Below, piece after piece: positions 1 through 10,993 of a stretch of 64,000 nucleotides of DNA (its first letter is position 1; each line of letters opens with the position of its first letter). Source of the stretch: Dryococelus australis (Eukaryota > Arthropoda > Insecta > Phasmatodea > Phasmatidae); contig CM056994.1 of the NCBI GenBank assembly GCA_029891345.1, positions 138,018,457 to 138,082,456 of the forward strand, read 5' to 3'. The notes under the pieces were generated by a model. The model saw only the letters and a program-made list of their open reading frames with translations. It ran no database searches and was not told the origin of the DNA. The position numbers and the translations under genes are program-made.

Positions 1-640
1 GCGACATTTCAGAAAATAAAAGCCCTAAATACTTAAAATATATTAATAAATATATCCTACCACATACAACTTCTTTGCCCGATTTGAAAGAAATTGGTTG
101 TGTGTTTCCAGAGATACGACATAAAAATTATATTATTTCACTAACTTACAAGTTTGGCGCAGAACATGAAACTTTGAACAGACAATATTCATAGATGGTA
201 TTGTCAGCATACAAAGTTAAGTCGAGATTGGTTTTCAGTTTCACAGAAAAAAATTTCAGAGCTAAAATACATATATGGCCACAATTTTTTAAACAGTTGT
301 GTCTGGTACTCTCAAAATGTATTAGTTTACATAGTCTGCCATAAGGTTACTTGTTTGTCAAATTTGGTAGAAATCTGTTGCTTTTTTCGGAAACAGCAAA
401 ATTTTAATATGCCAAGTGAAAATACTTTACGTAATGAAAGACAAATGAGTTTTTGTGTGAACTAATTAGATTATTGTAATATATATAGACACTATACAAA
501 GTTTCATTAAAATTATTTTCATGGTTTCGATGATTTAAAATAAAAAACTGAAATACCTATATGGCTGCAATTTTTAAAATAAAAGTCTGACAAACCTAAA
601 ACATATCAGTTAATGTAAACAACCTTAGTACTACTTTATT
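1..640. other. AT-rich flank, no gene recognised
   Basis: No coding signature, terminal repeat or RNA gene was seen here. The phrase meaning 'tatatggc(c/t)gcaattttt' recurs twice (near 270 and 558), which hints at an old interspersed repeat, but no boundary could be fixed. Confidence 0.5.
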
Positions 641-699
641 GCAATATTTGATAAGAATTACACAATTGTTTCCCAAAAAATTACATAAAATCTTTATTC

Positions 700-969
700 A
701 TTTGTGCGGCACTCACTTACAAAATGGAGGAAAAAAGAGGCCGGTCGCTGCCAGGGCTGCTCGGTGGAGCAGTTTGAGCAGGTGGAGCAAGTGGTGGAGG
801 TGGTGGTGGAGGTGGAGGTGGTGTGGAGGTAGTAGTGAAGGTTGAGGTGGAGAGCCAGTGCTACAAGTTTTACAATGTTTCGTTGAAACTACCCATGAGA
901 GAATTTGCATTCAAAAGCTGCACTCGAATTTTAATACCGCAGGTTGTTATTTCGTCGCAAATTCAGTAA
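700..969 (+). pseudogene. Module R of Polinton A: glycine-rich repeat plus conserved tail
   Basis: After a TGA near 776 an open stretch runs to TAA 967-969. It starts with a Gly-rich run encoded by GGT/GGA codons, passes through a Val/Glu-rich segment, then reads QCYKFYNVSLKL and ends in a tail with RILIPQVVIS. Element B carries a related tail (FNVSLREKWF ... LQVFIS) behind a different simple repeat on its minus strand at 14815-15126. The shared tail behind unrelated low-complexity heads suggests one protein family whose N-terminus is a fast-evolving repeat. No family was recognised. Here it lies just upstream of the PLA2-adenain gene on the same strand; in element B it is between X and pPolB. 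Confidence 0.4.
771..845. repeat. GGTGGA-type simple repeat
   Basis: Tandem GGT/GGA triplets that encode the poly-glycine head of module R in one frame. Confidence 0.85.
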
Positions 970-1040
970 AACTGTAAATGCTTTACCACACAAGCGACAC
1001 TGCAGGTGCATCATTGCATCCATACTGATCCGAATTTAGA

Positions 1041-1990
1041 CTGAACTGAAATGGAAAATTGTATTAAAAAAGAATATGTGTCATTTGTAAGCAAGTTTAA
1101 TTTTATTCATCATGAGGTAAAGACAGTGAAATCTGGTCATGGGATCATCGATTCCAGGTTCTATGGAACCAAACTAGAGCAACGACACAGTTACAAACAA
1201 GCTGGACGAAGGGTGAGCAAAATCCGACAATGTGTACCCTCTAAACAAGGATCTGAACACTAGGAATATTCATTATCCAACATTATGAAAGCAAGGTGAA
1301 AACCGGTGTGAAATTATGTAGCAACAAAAAGTCTTTGTAGAAAAACCCTAAAATGGTCAAAAAGAAACGGTAGAACAAGGTAGATGGGTTCCTGCCCACA
1401 CTGATACCTGTAATCAGCGCTCTGACTGATATTGCCAGGACCGTCACCAATATTGTTAGTGTCGTGAAGCAGACTTCGAACGATCGAAAACAGGTAGAGT
1501 AAACCCGCCACCATAACAGAACATTGAAAGCTATCGATGTGGAGAAAGAACTCTATATTCGTCACCTGTATCGTGCAGGAGGAGGATCAAATGCCTTAGG
1601 GAAGAAAATAAGGAAAAATCGAAGAGGGAAATCAAAGTGACTCAGCTTAGATGCCTACTCACGACCAGGGATTCGGAACTGTTTGCGTGCAAATTTTAAA
1701 AAAATAAAATTACAGGAGTGTTAAAAAGTAATTGTTTGTCTGTTAAACCCAAGAGACACGACTGTGCTGTAATTAATCTGGAAACGGCAGTTGGGCCTGG
1801 CGTGCATTGGATAGCATACGTAAAACGTGGCTAACATGCAATATACTACAACAGTTTTGGGAATTTGTGAATTCTGTCTGAACTGCATGAGTACCTGCAA
1901 AATAGTAACCTGCCTTACAACTACAAAATGGAGCAGATAACCAAAACGTGGAACTGTGTATACTTGTTTCTGCAATTTTTAAGCAATCGC
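1041..1990 (+). pseudogene. PLA2-adenain polyprotein of Polinton A (broken)
   Basis: In Polinton/adintovirus elements this gene joins a parvovirus-like phospholipase A2 domain to an adenain-type cysteine protease that matures the capsid. Here the PLA2 part is badly worn: GTKLEQR survives from the Ca-binding loop, and in another frame LDEG, a stop, then AKSDNVY replaces the usual LDxACxxHDxxY, so the catalytic His is gone. The protease part is better kept in one frame from about 1745 with two stops: GPGVHWIAY gives the catalytic His (codon 1805-1807), YNSFGNL stands where DSFG is usual, and TWNCVYLFL gives the catalytic Cys (codon 1955-1957). Penton follows about 80 bp later on the same strand. 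The family assignment of the protease half is firm; that of the PLA2 half rests on alignment with copy B. Confidence 0.75.
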
Positions 1991-2065
1991 GATTTCCTTT
2001 GATAAACTGGGGAGAAAAAAATCTATATAATTCGCAAAGTGTAAAAGGAGCTTTGTCAGCCATAC

Positions 2066-2830
2066 CAATCTCATCAGTTTGTTGGTGTCCATCATTCTAA
2101 GTGGAAACACGTCCAATCTGAGGCTGACCTTTTACCCTCCTTGGAGTTTGTGGGTGAATTTGTGTGTAGGATTAGCGGACTTTCAAAAACACAATGCCAT
2201 ATTCAACAAAAACATGAGTTCTACATTCTGGTACATAGTGGCAGGAAATGCGAAAGAAATAAGCATTCACACCTGGTCGTACGAACTTAAAGATATGGAA
2301 TACTTTATAAAGATATCGCTACTGCACAATATTGCATTCGAATTGCGCATGTATCTAAATACCCTGAAGGTTGAAATATTTTCCACCATAGTTGTAGATT
2401 TTAGAGAATCAGATACTATAGGGCCTATGCTGGGGTTCAAAGCCAAAGTGTATGAAGCGGGAATGAAACACGAGTCGACGCGGGATGTAAACATCTTTCC
2501 AGTCAATGTCATATGCAGAAACATTTTTACTTGGCAAGTTGCAGTTACGTGAATGGGAAATCGAGCAGTACTATTTACGAGTTCGCTCCCACCATAGGTC
2601 ATGGCTAAAAATCGTAGATTATCCGAGAACGCTCGGTTATGATCCAATTGTTTCAAAGAGCATCCACGAAGTAGCCATTTTGGTCATAGACCAAAACCAG
2701 GAAATGATAAATTTCCAAAATGAAGAAAATATAATAGGTTTACAACTGAAACAATGGGACAAAATTTCGCCAGGAAGACAAAAACCTATAAATGGCCGCA
2801 GTATATCGAAATGAAGATCAAAAAGCTATG
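2066..2830 (+). pseudogene. Penton-like minor capsid protein of Polinton A (broken)
   Basis: The single-jelly-roll penton forms the vertices of the Polinton capsid. The start region (LSGNTSNLRLTFYPP) matches the usual N-terminus, where a short strand precedes FYPP. A second block around 2300-2440 carries VDFRESDTIGPMLGF, close to the family's DFxxxxSIGxxLGF. After a frameshift near 2530 the frame reads VNGKSSSTIYEFAPT, a highly typical penton segment. The C-terminal block LVIDQNQEMINFQNEE corresponds to the usual VDQDGxxxNFRGE. At least two frameshifts and several stops break it. The gene sits between the protease and the hexon, as in B and C. Confidence 0.8.
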
Positions 2831-2954
2831 TGGAAGCATCGTGCTAACACCTGAATACACAAAGTTTATCCATGTCTTTGGTTTAAAAGTAAATCGACAT
2901 GGCAGACGAAATTTTCGATATGGATCAGCACCTATAAAACAACGATAAACTCGA

Positions 2955-4100
2955 TAAGATCGAAATGAACTGTTATGAACCATATCTTGCTGAACATTTC
3001 GCTTTCTGGTGGGAGATTGGAAAAACAGTACAGCGACAAGATATTTATACCCTGCCTAGAGAGTCATTTGTGCGTATAAGTGGCACTCTAACGAAGGAGG
3101 ATGGGCCCAACCCAACCAACCCCAAGTTGGTACGAAATTTAATTCTGGACCTTTTCGAGTGAGTAATGTACAATATTAATGGCTTCGCGAACAACGAATC
3201 ATTTGATGTGGGTATAAACTCATCGATAAAATACTGTCTATCGCTCACATCCAACCATCTCTCCGCAGCCTAGATGGCAGGCTGGGGGATCGAAGATGCC
3301 TACAGTGTTCCCATTTATGACAAAGGCAGGTTCGAAGTGTGCGTTCTGATCTCCATGCTACTGGGCTGTACCAAAGATTGTAAGACAATATTAAAAGGGG
3401 CGAGGCAGGAGCTGGTGATAATGATAACCACATAGAATTTGGATACTGTGTTGGGAGTAGGAGAAAACCCGCAGCCCATTTCTCTTACTTTGAACACCAT
3501 AGAATGGTTCATACCTCATGTGACCCTGAGCACTCGCGAACGTGTGAAGCTTTTTAATAGTGACAAGAAAGACAAACTGATCGAAACAGCTTTCAGAAGT
3601 TGTAGCCTGATCACCTCCTCAGGCATCTCTGCCCCCACGTACAATCACTGGGTTGTAAAGACGTATTCCAGCATGAGAAAACTGTGCTACATCGTACTGG
3701 GGATTCAGATGAATCAACAGCATAGTATCAGAGCCACCAAGTTTATGTTCGGCCATTGCAAGGTCCAAAACGTAAAAATATTTTCGAATAGCAACAACTA
3801 ACCCCTAAGTGGATTTGAATGCAAACTTTGAAAATGGACAGTGCCAGCTATCAAATTATATGTATTCGCAATTCCAATCTTCGTACTACAGACACGAGGC
3901 ATATCCCATCCTGAGCCCCGACAATTTCCGAGACATAGCACCTTTCCTAGTATTCGATATGTTGAAGCAAAACAAGTGCATGTAGAATGGCACGGTCGAC
4001 TGCAGGATCGAGATAATCACCAAGAATAAGGATCCAGCAAACACAACTGCTTACTATTCCTGGTACACTGCGACTGGATTGTTCAGTATGATAGTTTTTC
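2955..4100 (+). pseudogene. Hexon-like major capsid protein of Polinton A (broken)
   Basis: This is the double-jelly-roll major capsid protein. Blocks appear in family order: a DIYTLPRESFVRISG segment near 3040-3080, DKGRFEVCVLISMLLG near 3320-3370, a LNTIEWFIPHVTLS segment near 3490-3530 where the family has a strand ending in PH, and SPDNFRDIAPFLVFD near 3920-3965, the C-terminal block that precedes the family's Thr-Thr-Ala-Tyr segment (visible near 4045). In-frame stops near 3160, 3275 and 3436 and frameshifts between blocks show it is dead. It follows penton with a gap of about 125 bp. Confidence 0.8.
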
Positions 4101-4186
4101 TGGCTAGTAAACATCATCAGTTAATTACGCATTTTGATACATAAGTAAATACTTAAGTTGCAGATACATACTTTTCTGTCATAATA

Positions 4187-4345
4187 ATGTACTGTAACCT
4201 GCAAGACTGTAAGAGCGAATATATACTCAAGGAAATCTTACAGTCATGTTGTGACTCGAATCAATGTATGTGGTCGGACCAAAAACAGAAAAAAATAAGG
4301 TCCAATAATTGTGTAAGTGGAGATTATCATCTTACAGAGTGATAA
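4187..4345 (+). pseudogene. Start of conserved Polinton protein X, element A
   Basis: A 52-codon reading frame opens with MYCNLQDCKSEYILKEI, close to the starts of X in elements B (MFCNVQDFQSPVRFIIKEF) and C, and sits directly after the hexon as in those elements. It stops at about 4342 and nothing downstream was aligned to the rest of X. The function of X is not established; I recognise it only as a conserved hypothetical of insect Polintons. Confidence 0.45.
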
Positions 4346-6600
4346 TGGCTGCCCTTTCCTTCGTAAAATGAGGAAAGAGACTGATCAGAGTATTTTGTTG
4401 AGCGTTTCAAGAAACACACAGTTACTTTACGAGTGGCATGCACATATATATATATAACATAATTATATATATCTTTGGTAGTGTGAAATATGATGGCATT
4501 ACACAAAATGAATAAATTTATATAAATTTAACCCTGAAATAAATTAGTCCCCATCTAGTACGAGTCACCATTGGAGCAATATGATGCCCTTCCACCCAGA
4601 GTATCTGTATGTCCTGTCATTCCTACATGACTCTAAAATCACCTATTCACTCTGGGAATCTGGATTGCTACATACTTACGAAGAAAAATGTGATGAATGG
4701 AACCACTGGGCTATATTCGACGACTTCAGGTGAACCTACGCAACAGTTTATAACTTGCTTCACTCCTGGAAAATACTTGGTTCATCACATGAAGCAGAAT
4801 ACGTCTCTTCTAGAAACAGTGACACAGGTTCTAGAATTCTCAGCAACTTCGAGCCGAGGCGACTCTACAACACTTTGCAATATAACACAGAATCAAATCC
4901 TCAGAACATTAAGGACAACAACTCGAGATGTCCATGAATATGCATATTTCCAGTCGTAACAGCGATTGGCAAACTCAAACTTTATCTTCCTATGCGAATT
5001 GAGTGATGCATAACCAAAGACACAAATGACAGCAGTATTGTCCATCTTCCCTTCATGAACTGGAAAATTCTTCCAACATATTATTTCTTGAGTATCTATG
5101 TCACTAATTTCGTTAGGAGCTGGATCCGTTTCATGCTACGGAATCTGAAGAGACACATTTTCATCAAATCACTGCCTGTGTTAGCACTATTCCTTGAAGA
5201 CCAAAACAACAAAAATTTACATCAAAATATAACTTTCTTCTACATCAATAATTTTAACAGTTCACCTCCTTTTTCTTTATCAAGAACATTTTAAAACGAG
5301 AATATATTACGGTATACGTTTCTAGGGTAATAACCTGGCCGCGAACACCTTAAAAACATTGTGATGTGACTTCTCTAATGACATGGAGCTAAGTGAATAA
5401 AACTCTCCACGAAAGCTGCTTATATACTAACCGAAACTCTTACCTGAACTACATGTGCACAAAAAAGGGAGAAAAAATGAACCAGATCCTTATACTCCCA
5501 CTGCTAAGAACATAAAAAATATTCGCATGAAATTTAAAATGGAATGCTAGTTCCATGGCAGCACCCCATAGCATTCAGCGCTGGCGAGATACATGAAGCC
5601 CCATATCAACAGGCCACTTTCCACCACAGCCAAGCGCCGAGACTCAGCATGGTGCCTATCAACTTCGGCAGATAATAACATCCTTGGAAAATATTAAATA
5701 TAATATTTTGCATCTGATATTAAAAATGGAATTATTTCCTAAATATCACAAATCCAGGAAATTACCTTTAAGCTATAAAAATCCTCTAAAACTTATTTCA
5801 ATTCCAGGAAACTTTATCCCCATTCCAAGCAATACCATATGCCAATTATAATGTAAATAACATGAAAAATTATTAATTAAAAACACACCCTACTTTACAT
5901 GCAACAAATTAGCATTTAAATATTCCCAAGTAGCGATTGAAATACGTTCCAAATATGTTCAAGCTGAAAAAAATGATTTTGTTAAAATATAACGAAATCT
6001 GCTGCACACCCTAATCTTCCAGACCTCGATGCCCAAAAGTAAATATAATTTTATTAAAATTATGCATGTGCCAGCTACTTTCAAGTAGTTTTCTTTAATC
6101 GAGAAAATATATTTTTGTACGCATTTGCGTGTAGAATTATCTATAAGATGAAAAAATTTAGCTATACCACAAATCCCTTGTACGAGAAAATAAAGGATTC
6201 CTGTAATATGTTCCTTTTACAAACTTTTAAATATTTTCACACAAGGCTTTTGTTATACAATGACATATATATCATAAATGTGTATACACAAACAAATACA
6301 TGGCTAATTTATTTAAAAATGCCATGTTTCAGCGATATATTAATGACAGAAGACCGAATAACACGTATTCAGCCTGAAGTTTACTCGATAGGATCTATAA
6401 TGTGGAAAATTTAATGGTATTTCAACAAAACTTCCGAAATGGTCGTATTTTATCCAAAAGCCAAGGAAAAGGGCCGGCATTTTGGATTCGAACAATATAT
6501 AAGAAAACAGATTTACTACTCAAATTCCATAAAATTTATCCCAATTCCAGGAAATTTATCATTACAAGCAAAGAAATAAAACCTATCACAAACAAATAAA
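4346..6600. other. AT-rich stretch between Polintons A and B, no gene recognised
   Basis: Several short reading frames occur (for example 4609-4959) but none shows a recognisable domain. A TA-rich microsatellite lies at 4444-4456. A motif like 'attccaggaaa(c/t)tt' occurs near 5753, 5803 and 6541 and recurs inverted near 51213 in element C, so the right part (about 5.7-6.6 kb) may belong to the subterminal region of element B. Confidence 0.45.
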
Positions 6601-7050
6601 AAATTCAGAAATGTATTCCGAGCAACTAAAAATTACTATAATATTAATGAATCAAAGATACACATTACAAATTATAAGCATCACATACATATAAAATGTA
6701 ACAGGTTACCACCCAAACACAATGAATTACAATAAGAATTGAATTACAATTTAAACACAACCAATTAACAACTAAATGCGAATTACCAACTAAACGAATC
6801 TACCACACTTACCAATTGAGTTAGAAATTAAACACACTGAATAACATCACAATTAAAAATGCGAATATGTATCAAATGTAATGGATTACTGCACAAACAT
6901 GATTATTTACAAATACTAATCAAGCAATAACCTATTTAAACTAGCGGAACGATTGCACAATAAGTGTAACAAACTAATAACACAATAATTTTAACATCCA
7001 AAACCCAATCAATATTGGTAGGTTTATTACTTGGAAAACACATTAATTAT
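6600..7050. repeat. Subterminal AT-rich diverged repeat next to integrase, element B
   Basis: Loose repeats of the sense 'aattaccaactaaa/cacaaccaatt'. The reverse complement resembles 50430-51160, which sits in the same place beside the integrase end of element C, so this is an element-derived subterminal region and not host sequence. Confidence 0.5.
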
Positions 7051-7960
7051 GATTTTATGTTTTAATGTTCAAATCGTACGCTTTTGAGAAACATTTCCAG
7101 CAGACTAGGGAGGTATGTTTCCCCCATTAAATTATGTCAACCAATATTCATTCGGAGAAGTAACATTCTGTAATTGGCGTTGATAAATCCCACCTTTGAT
7201 AGGCTGTCCATCATAGGTTTTAAGGTAATATCTCTAGGAAATGACTGTCTAACTGAAGTAATTTTAATTATTTTGTTTGACCAATTAACAGTATTTAAAG
7301 GGGTTTTCTGAAAAACACCTTTCAGCTTAGAGTCCCATATATTTGCCAACTTTGAATGCTTGCCTTCTTTCATCTACTACTTTAGCATTATTATACACAG
7401 TTTTCATCAATCTATTGTCCATAACCTTTTCGGGTGCCATCTTGATAGTTCGATGGTATCTCGAATTATAAAATTTAAGTATTTCAGGCAAAACATCCAC
7501 CCATTGTATGTCCCCTTTGATGTGAAATGTTTATATATTATTTGTTTAATAGATTTGTTGAACTTTTTGACTACAGATGTTTTATTTTCAGAATATGTTA
7601 CATAATGATTAATCCCAAATTCAGCCATTAGTTTCTGAAAGACCTATAAAATAACTCTGTCCCTCTGTGGGTTAAGATTAATTTTGGTATTCTTTCTTCC
7701 AAAACGATTTACATTGCACTAGAAACTGGTTTTTCAGTCTTATTGTTCACAGGTATACCCCAAGCATATTATTAATAAATGTCTTTAATAGTTAAAATAT
7801 ACTTGTATTTATTATTGTATTTTGAAAGCATGACATTTCATACAAATCGGCTTGAAAAAGATAATTTAAACCATGAGTAATAATGCTTATTCTGGCTAAC
7901 ATTATTCTTACAGGAGTGTGCAATTCTTGAGCGATCATATTCAACTTTATTACAAAATTA
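7050..7960 (-). pseudogene. Retroviral-type integrase of Polinton B (broken)
   Basis: Polinton integrase inserts the element; it has a DDE core and a C-terminal chromodomain. On the minus strand, 7850 down to 7700 reads a block like DLYEM followed by LLKTFINNMLGV, matching the first-Asp segment and the strand that follows. Next comes THRGTELFY, where the second catalytic Asp (usually TDxGxEF) is replaced by His. The core continues with INHYVTYSENKTSVV (7628-7407), very typical, and 7373-7137 holds the linker. Near 7110-7060 another frame gives HTSLVCWKCF, the chromodomain strand. Several frameshifts separate these. Protein Z lies directly upstream on the same strand. Confidence 0.75.
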
Positions 7961-8650
7961 ACCGTTTGTCAGTCTTCAATAATAGAAACAATTTCGTTTG
8001 TATGTGAATTATTTCCAGACACTCGCGAAGCAATGAGAAGTTTTAATCAGCTCATCAATTCATCAGGACTGTTCCAATAAGCAGGAGAAAACCGATCACC
8101 TAAGTCATCTTTATATATTCCAATTCCATGAATATCGCTTAAAAAATGTAATTTCGGATGGTTTTAATTTCCTGATCGTTTATTAGTGTTCGTAAGATGA
8201 ATAAATTCCTTTTATTTCTCCAAACCAGTGTCGGAATATCTATTTGGATACATATCCTTCACTCACATCAGTTACATTATCACCTATTCGAAGTCCATTG
8301 TCAGGCAAATACGTAATTATTGACTCTCCCAGGAACCATATGTTTCCATAACGATATATACCAAATTTTGTATCGCGCATAGGTGAAGAACATTTGAAAG
8401 CTAAATAACGTCATGTTAAATGAGAAAGATTTTGCTTTTTCTTCTTCTTTAAAGAGTCTTCCGATTTCATTTCAAATAGTGTTTAATTGTAAATATTTAA
8501 TACCTTATGTAGAGTGTTCATTCTACTCATAACAGGTTTAAATACTTCTTTGTTTACAACATTTCGTTCTATTCATGCTCCTTTAGCTTGTAAATATTTA
8601 TCCTTAACAGCAGATGTGACGTTACGTAATTCCGAAGCAGAGTCAGGCAT
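7960..8650 (-). pseudogene. Conserved Polinton protein Z, element B (broken)
   Basis: Starts at an ATG at 8650-8648 (minus), reading MPDSASELRNVTSAVKDKYL and then QAKG before a stop. Further on it reads DTKFGIYRYGNIWFLGES, a block found in a Polinton hypothetical protein that normally has a basic, coiled-coil N-terminus and a Tyr-Gly-x-x-rich middle. The end near 8060-7990 shows a segment of the kind LIxSHCFASVWK in place of the family's LLMASxxAGN. Z lies between integrase and Y in the same orientation. Its function is unknown to me; a virion role is possible by neighbourhood. Confidence 0.6.
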
Positions 8651-8659
8651 TTTTTTGAT

Positions 8660-9300
8660 TATGGTATATTAATGTTCCAGTATTTATATATAAAAGTGTT
8701 GGTTTTCTAGTTGGTGCACTAGATCGACTAGTCTGCACTTTTTCAATCTTATCGACTTTACTTAAAATAATGTCTAATTTACTTACAGCTTTAGCTCTCA
8801 AGTCATTAATAAAATAATTTATTCGAGATTGTAAATCATCACTTTCCTTTCTCTTATCTGTTTGTATAGCTAATCCAGATGTTTTGCTAATAAATTCAAC
8901 AGTTATATAATGAGATATTTCTTCCTTTTTTGTTTCAATTTGTTTAAGATAGTAGCGGTTACAATTGAATGAATTACACTTTTTAAACGTTCAAAACGTT
9001 TGTGTACTCTAGTTTCTATCATTTGCAGTATAATCGTCATATTTGCCAATATTTCTGAAAAGAAACTAATATTTTTAGACACTTTTGTAATACTTTCAAT
9101 TAAATTTGTTAATTTCTCTTGTATATCGGTTGATTGTGATTAAAATACATTTAGAATAATAGTGTTTAAATCTTCCATGTAATGTTTACTAACCGCATCA
9201 GTATCTTTCATGGTCATACCCACATTATGTAATATATGTCCATTCAAATCACAATTCCCATCGCGAATTTTGTTTAATCAGGTTTTGAAATGATGGTGTT
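8660..9300 (-). pseudogene. Fibre-like coiled-coil protein Y, element B (broken)
   Basis: The N-terminus on the minus strand reads HNVGMTMKDTDAVSKHYME, a pattern well known from phage tail-fibre and other spike shafts (NVxxPxxxxDAVNKxYVD). A long stretch with heptad-like Leu/Ile spacing follows (LTNLIESITKV, ISFFSEILANM), suggesting a coiled-coil rod. The equivalent in element C reads SDAVNKAYVNDLNT. Position is between ATPase and Z. A spike or fibre attached to the penton is a plausible role by analogy with adenovirus, but this is inference. Stops occur after VF near 9150 and throughout the end. Confidence 0.55.
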
Positions 9301-9326
9301 TTATACAGCTATGTCCAAACTTTAAA

Positions 9327-10010
9327 CTATTCATTATTCTTCATTAGGAAGTAAAAAACTGTCATATCCCCATCTGTTCTCCCTTTATATAGGGGGAGCT
9401 CTGATATAATTACCATAAAACCATCCTTGTTTTTCCAATAATAAAAACACATATCTTTAAACATTGAATATGGCAAATCACTTAATAAATCATGATCATT
9501 GTCAATATGTTGTCTAATGATATTGTCTATTTTAAACACAATAAACATATTTGCATTATCGTGTTATGATATGGAATAAATGTGTAACTTTGTGATATAT
9601 TAAAACGGCCAACTTACGACTGTCGACCAAAACTAAAATATTACTGTATGTCACCTTGTGGTTCGCACCAAACATCGTCAAATGTAAACAATGAATTGGA
9701 TAATGCTTCATTCGGAGGAACGATATCTTCTTTATTAGTAAAAGGGAAATATCGCATTCCTTCAATTAATGACAAAATTGTCGATAGTTGTTGATTTTTC
9801 TCTTGTTGTATAGTTTTAGAAAAAACATATACATTTCCAAAGTTAAGTCCATTCGGATGTTCCAAAATCGACATAACAGCACAGGTATTTTCCACATGAA
9901 GAAGGACCGCTTATTATACAACGTATATTTGAAGGTAAAATATATCCTTGTTTCTGTTCAATTACGTGTTCTTTCGTAGATACAATTACCGGAAGATGCA
10001 CATTTGGTTC
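9327..10010 (-). pseudogene. Packaging ATPase (A32/FtsK-like) of Polinton B (broken)
   Basis: This ATPase pumps the genome into the capsid. On the minus strand near 9925-9890 the P-loop reads CIISGPSSCGK, after which the usual Thr is lost by a frameshift. The main frame (9895-9641) includes EHPNGLNFGNVYVFSK and the Walker B block SLFTFDDVWCEPQGD, with both acidic residues kept. The C-terminal block (9548-9327) includes SDLPYSMFKDMCFYYW, matching the family end (DMSFExFKxLCxxCW). The block joining these (GRHxxIDCFYLxQ) lies around 9640-9550 and is eroded. The gene is divergent from PLA2-adenain, with about 85 bp between them. Confidence 0.75.
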
Positions 10011-10071
10011 TACAACCTTCATTTCTACACAGAATAACGTAAAATATATACATAAAAACTGTATATGCGAG

Positions 10072-10096
10072 TCTATATATAGGTCTACGTTCAGTT
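10072..10096 (+). promoter_or_regulatory. TATA box and TCAGT initiator before PLA2-adenain B
   Basis: TATATATA at 10074-10081 is followed by TCAGTT at 10091-10096, the arthropod initiator consensus, with about 19 bp between TATA start and initiator A. Element C has the same pairing (TATATAAA then TCAGTT, minus strand near 48565). The spacing is shorter than the usual 25-30 bp. Confidence 0.5.
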
Positions 10097-10943
10097 GAAA
10101 ACAAGGTCTCGTAATATACAGATCAAAAAAGGAAGAAGAGTGTTGAATATATTGATTAATAAATTACCATTTGAATTGCATTTACTGAAATACAATTATT
10201 GTGGGCCCGGTACTAAGCTTGCAAAACGTCTGGTACGGAACGATCAAGGAATGAACTCTTTGGATAAAGCTTGTGAAGAGCATGACATTGTTTACTCTCA
10301 AATAAATCATTTGAATGAAAGGCATAAAGCACATACGATTCTAGCCGATAAAGCAGCAAATATAAGGAATAATCCATCTACATCAACAGGTGAAAAGCTC
10401 GTGGGTGAAAAACGCAAGGCCAAACGACAAACAAGGAAAGGGGGAATCTTCCCATTCATTTTTCCAGCATATCAGCCCTTGGGTCTTTGATGGGACACGT
10501 TTCAGCTCTTGCTAAATCAACTAAATAATGTGGCAAAGGAATGTATCTTACAACATATAAAGTTGGGCAAGGACGAAAAAAATCCAAACGTAGAAAACAC
10601 ACAGAAAGTCCTAAATAGTTTTTCAAAACATGCACTAACAAAGAAAGACGTTATTATATTTGTAAATAAACTGGATATTCACTATTTCTGGCCCGTGTAT
10701 ATGACAGACAATTTACCAAAGAAACCAAAGATTCGTAAATGATTGTTAATTTAAATTCGAAACAAAACGAAGGAACTCATTGTGTTGCATTAATGAAAAA
10801 TGTAGTTAAGTAATTTTATTATAACAGTTTCGGCGATTATATGAAAAATGTAACTATTTGAAAACAAACAATTAAGATACAATTACAAAATGGAACCATT
10901 CCCAAATACTCTTATTTGTGGTCACTTATGTTTACAGTTTCTG
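10095..10943 (+). pseudogene. PLA2-adenain polyprotein of Polinton B (best-kept copy, broken)
   Basis: The PLA2 part is intact in one 131-codon frame: YCGPGTKLAKRL carries the Ca-binding loop and LDKACEEHDIVY carries the catalytic His-Asp pair, as in parvovirus VP1-type enzymes. Downstream GEKLVGEKRKAKR is the basic linker. A stop at about 10488 and a frame change follow. The protease N-terminal block (about 10660-10740) reads MTDNLPKKPK. In another frame NEGTHCVALMKN keeps the catalytic His while Trp is Cys. FYYNSFGDYMK follows near 10820, then LICGHLCLQFL with the catalytic Cys codon at 10917-10919. Both catalytic dyads are therefore still readable although the frame is broken at least three times. 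Penton follows about 50 bp later. Confidence 0.8.
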
Positions 10944-10945
10944 AT

Positions 10946-10953
10946 TATAAATA
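10946..10953 (+). promoter_or_regulatory. TATA box before penton B
   Basis: TATAAATA lies about 45 bp upstream of the penton start. The surrounding 60 bp (TTATAAATAG, then TATATAAGTA, then ATTAGTT) recur before penton C on the minus strand near 47610-47670, so the block is conserved between copies. Confidence 0.45.
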
Positions 10954-10993
10954 GGATATATAAGTAAGTGCAATACTAAAACATATTAGTTAT

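Larger units (their letters stand above)
640..4345 (+). mobile_element. Polinton A, decayed partial Polinton/Maverick (adintovirus-like)
   Basis: Collinear remnants of the Polinton morphogenesis block are visible in the order module R, PLA2-adenain polyprotein, penton, hexon, protein X start. The order and strand match elements B, C and D in this window. The integrase, Z, Y and ATPase half and the pPolB half were not found, so the element is truncated on both sides or extends left beyond position 1. No terminal inverted repeat was identified. Every frame is broken, so it is a non-functional fossil. Confidence 0.8.

Noticed and set aside
4315..4420. LQSDNGCPF resembling a second-Asp integrase motif in element A
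   Set aside because: No other integrase block lies nearby and the position after the hexon is wrong for integrase in this family.
5055..5294. 79-codon frame with hydrophobic stretch
   Set aside because: No motif, neighbour or codon signal supports it; AT-rich chance frame.
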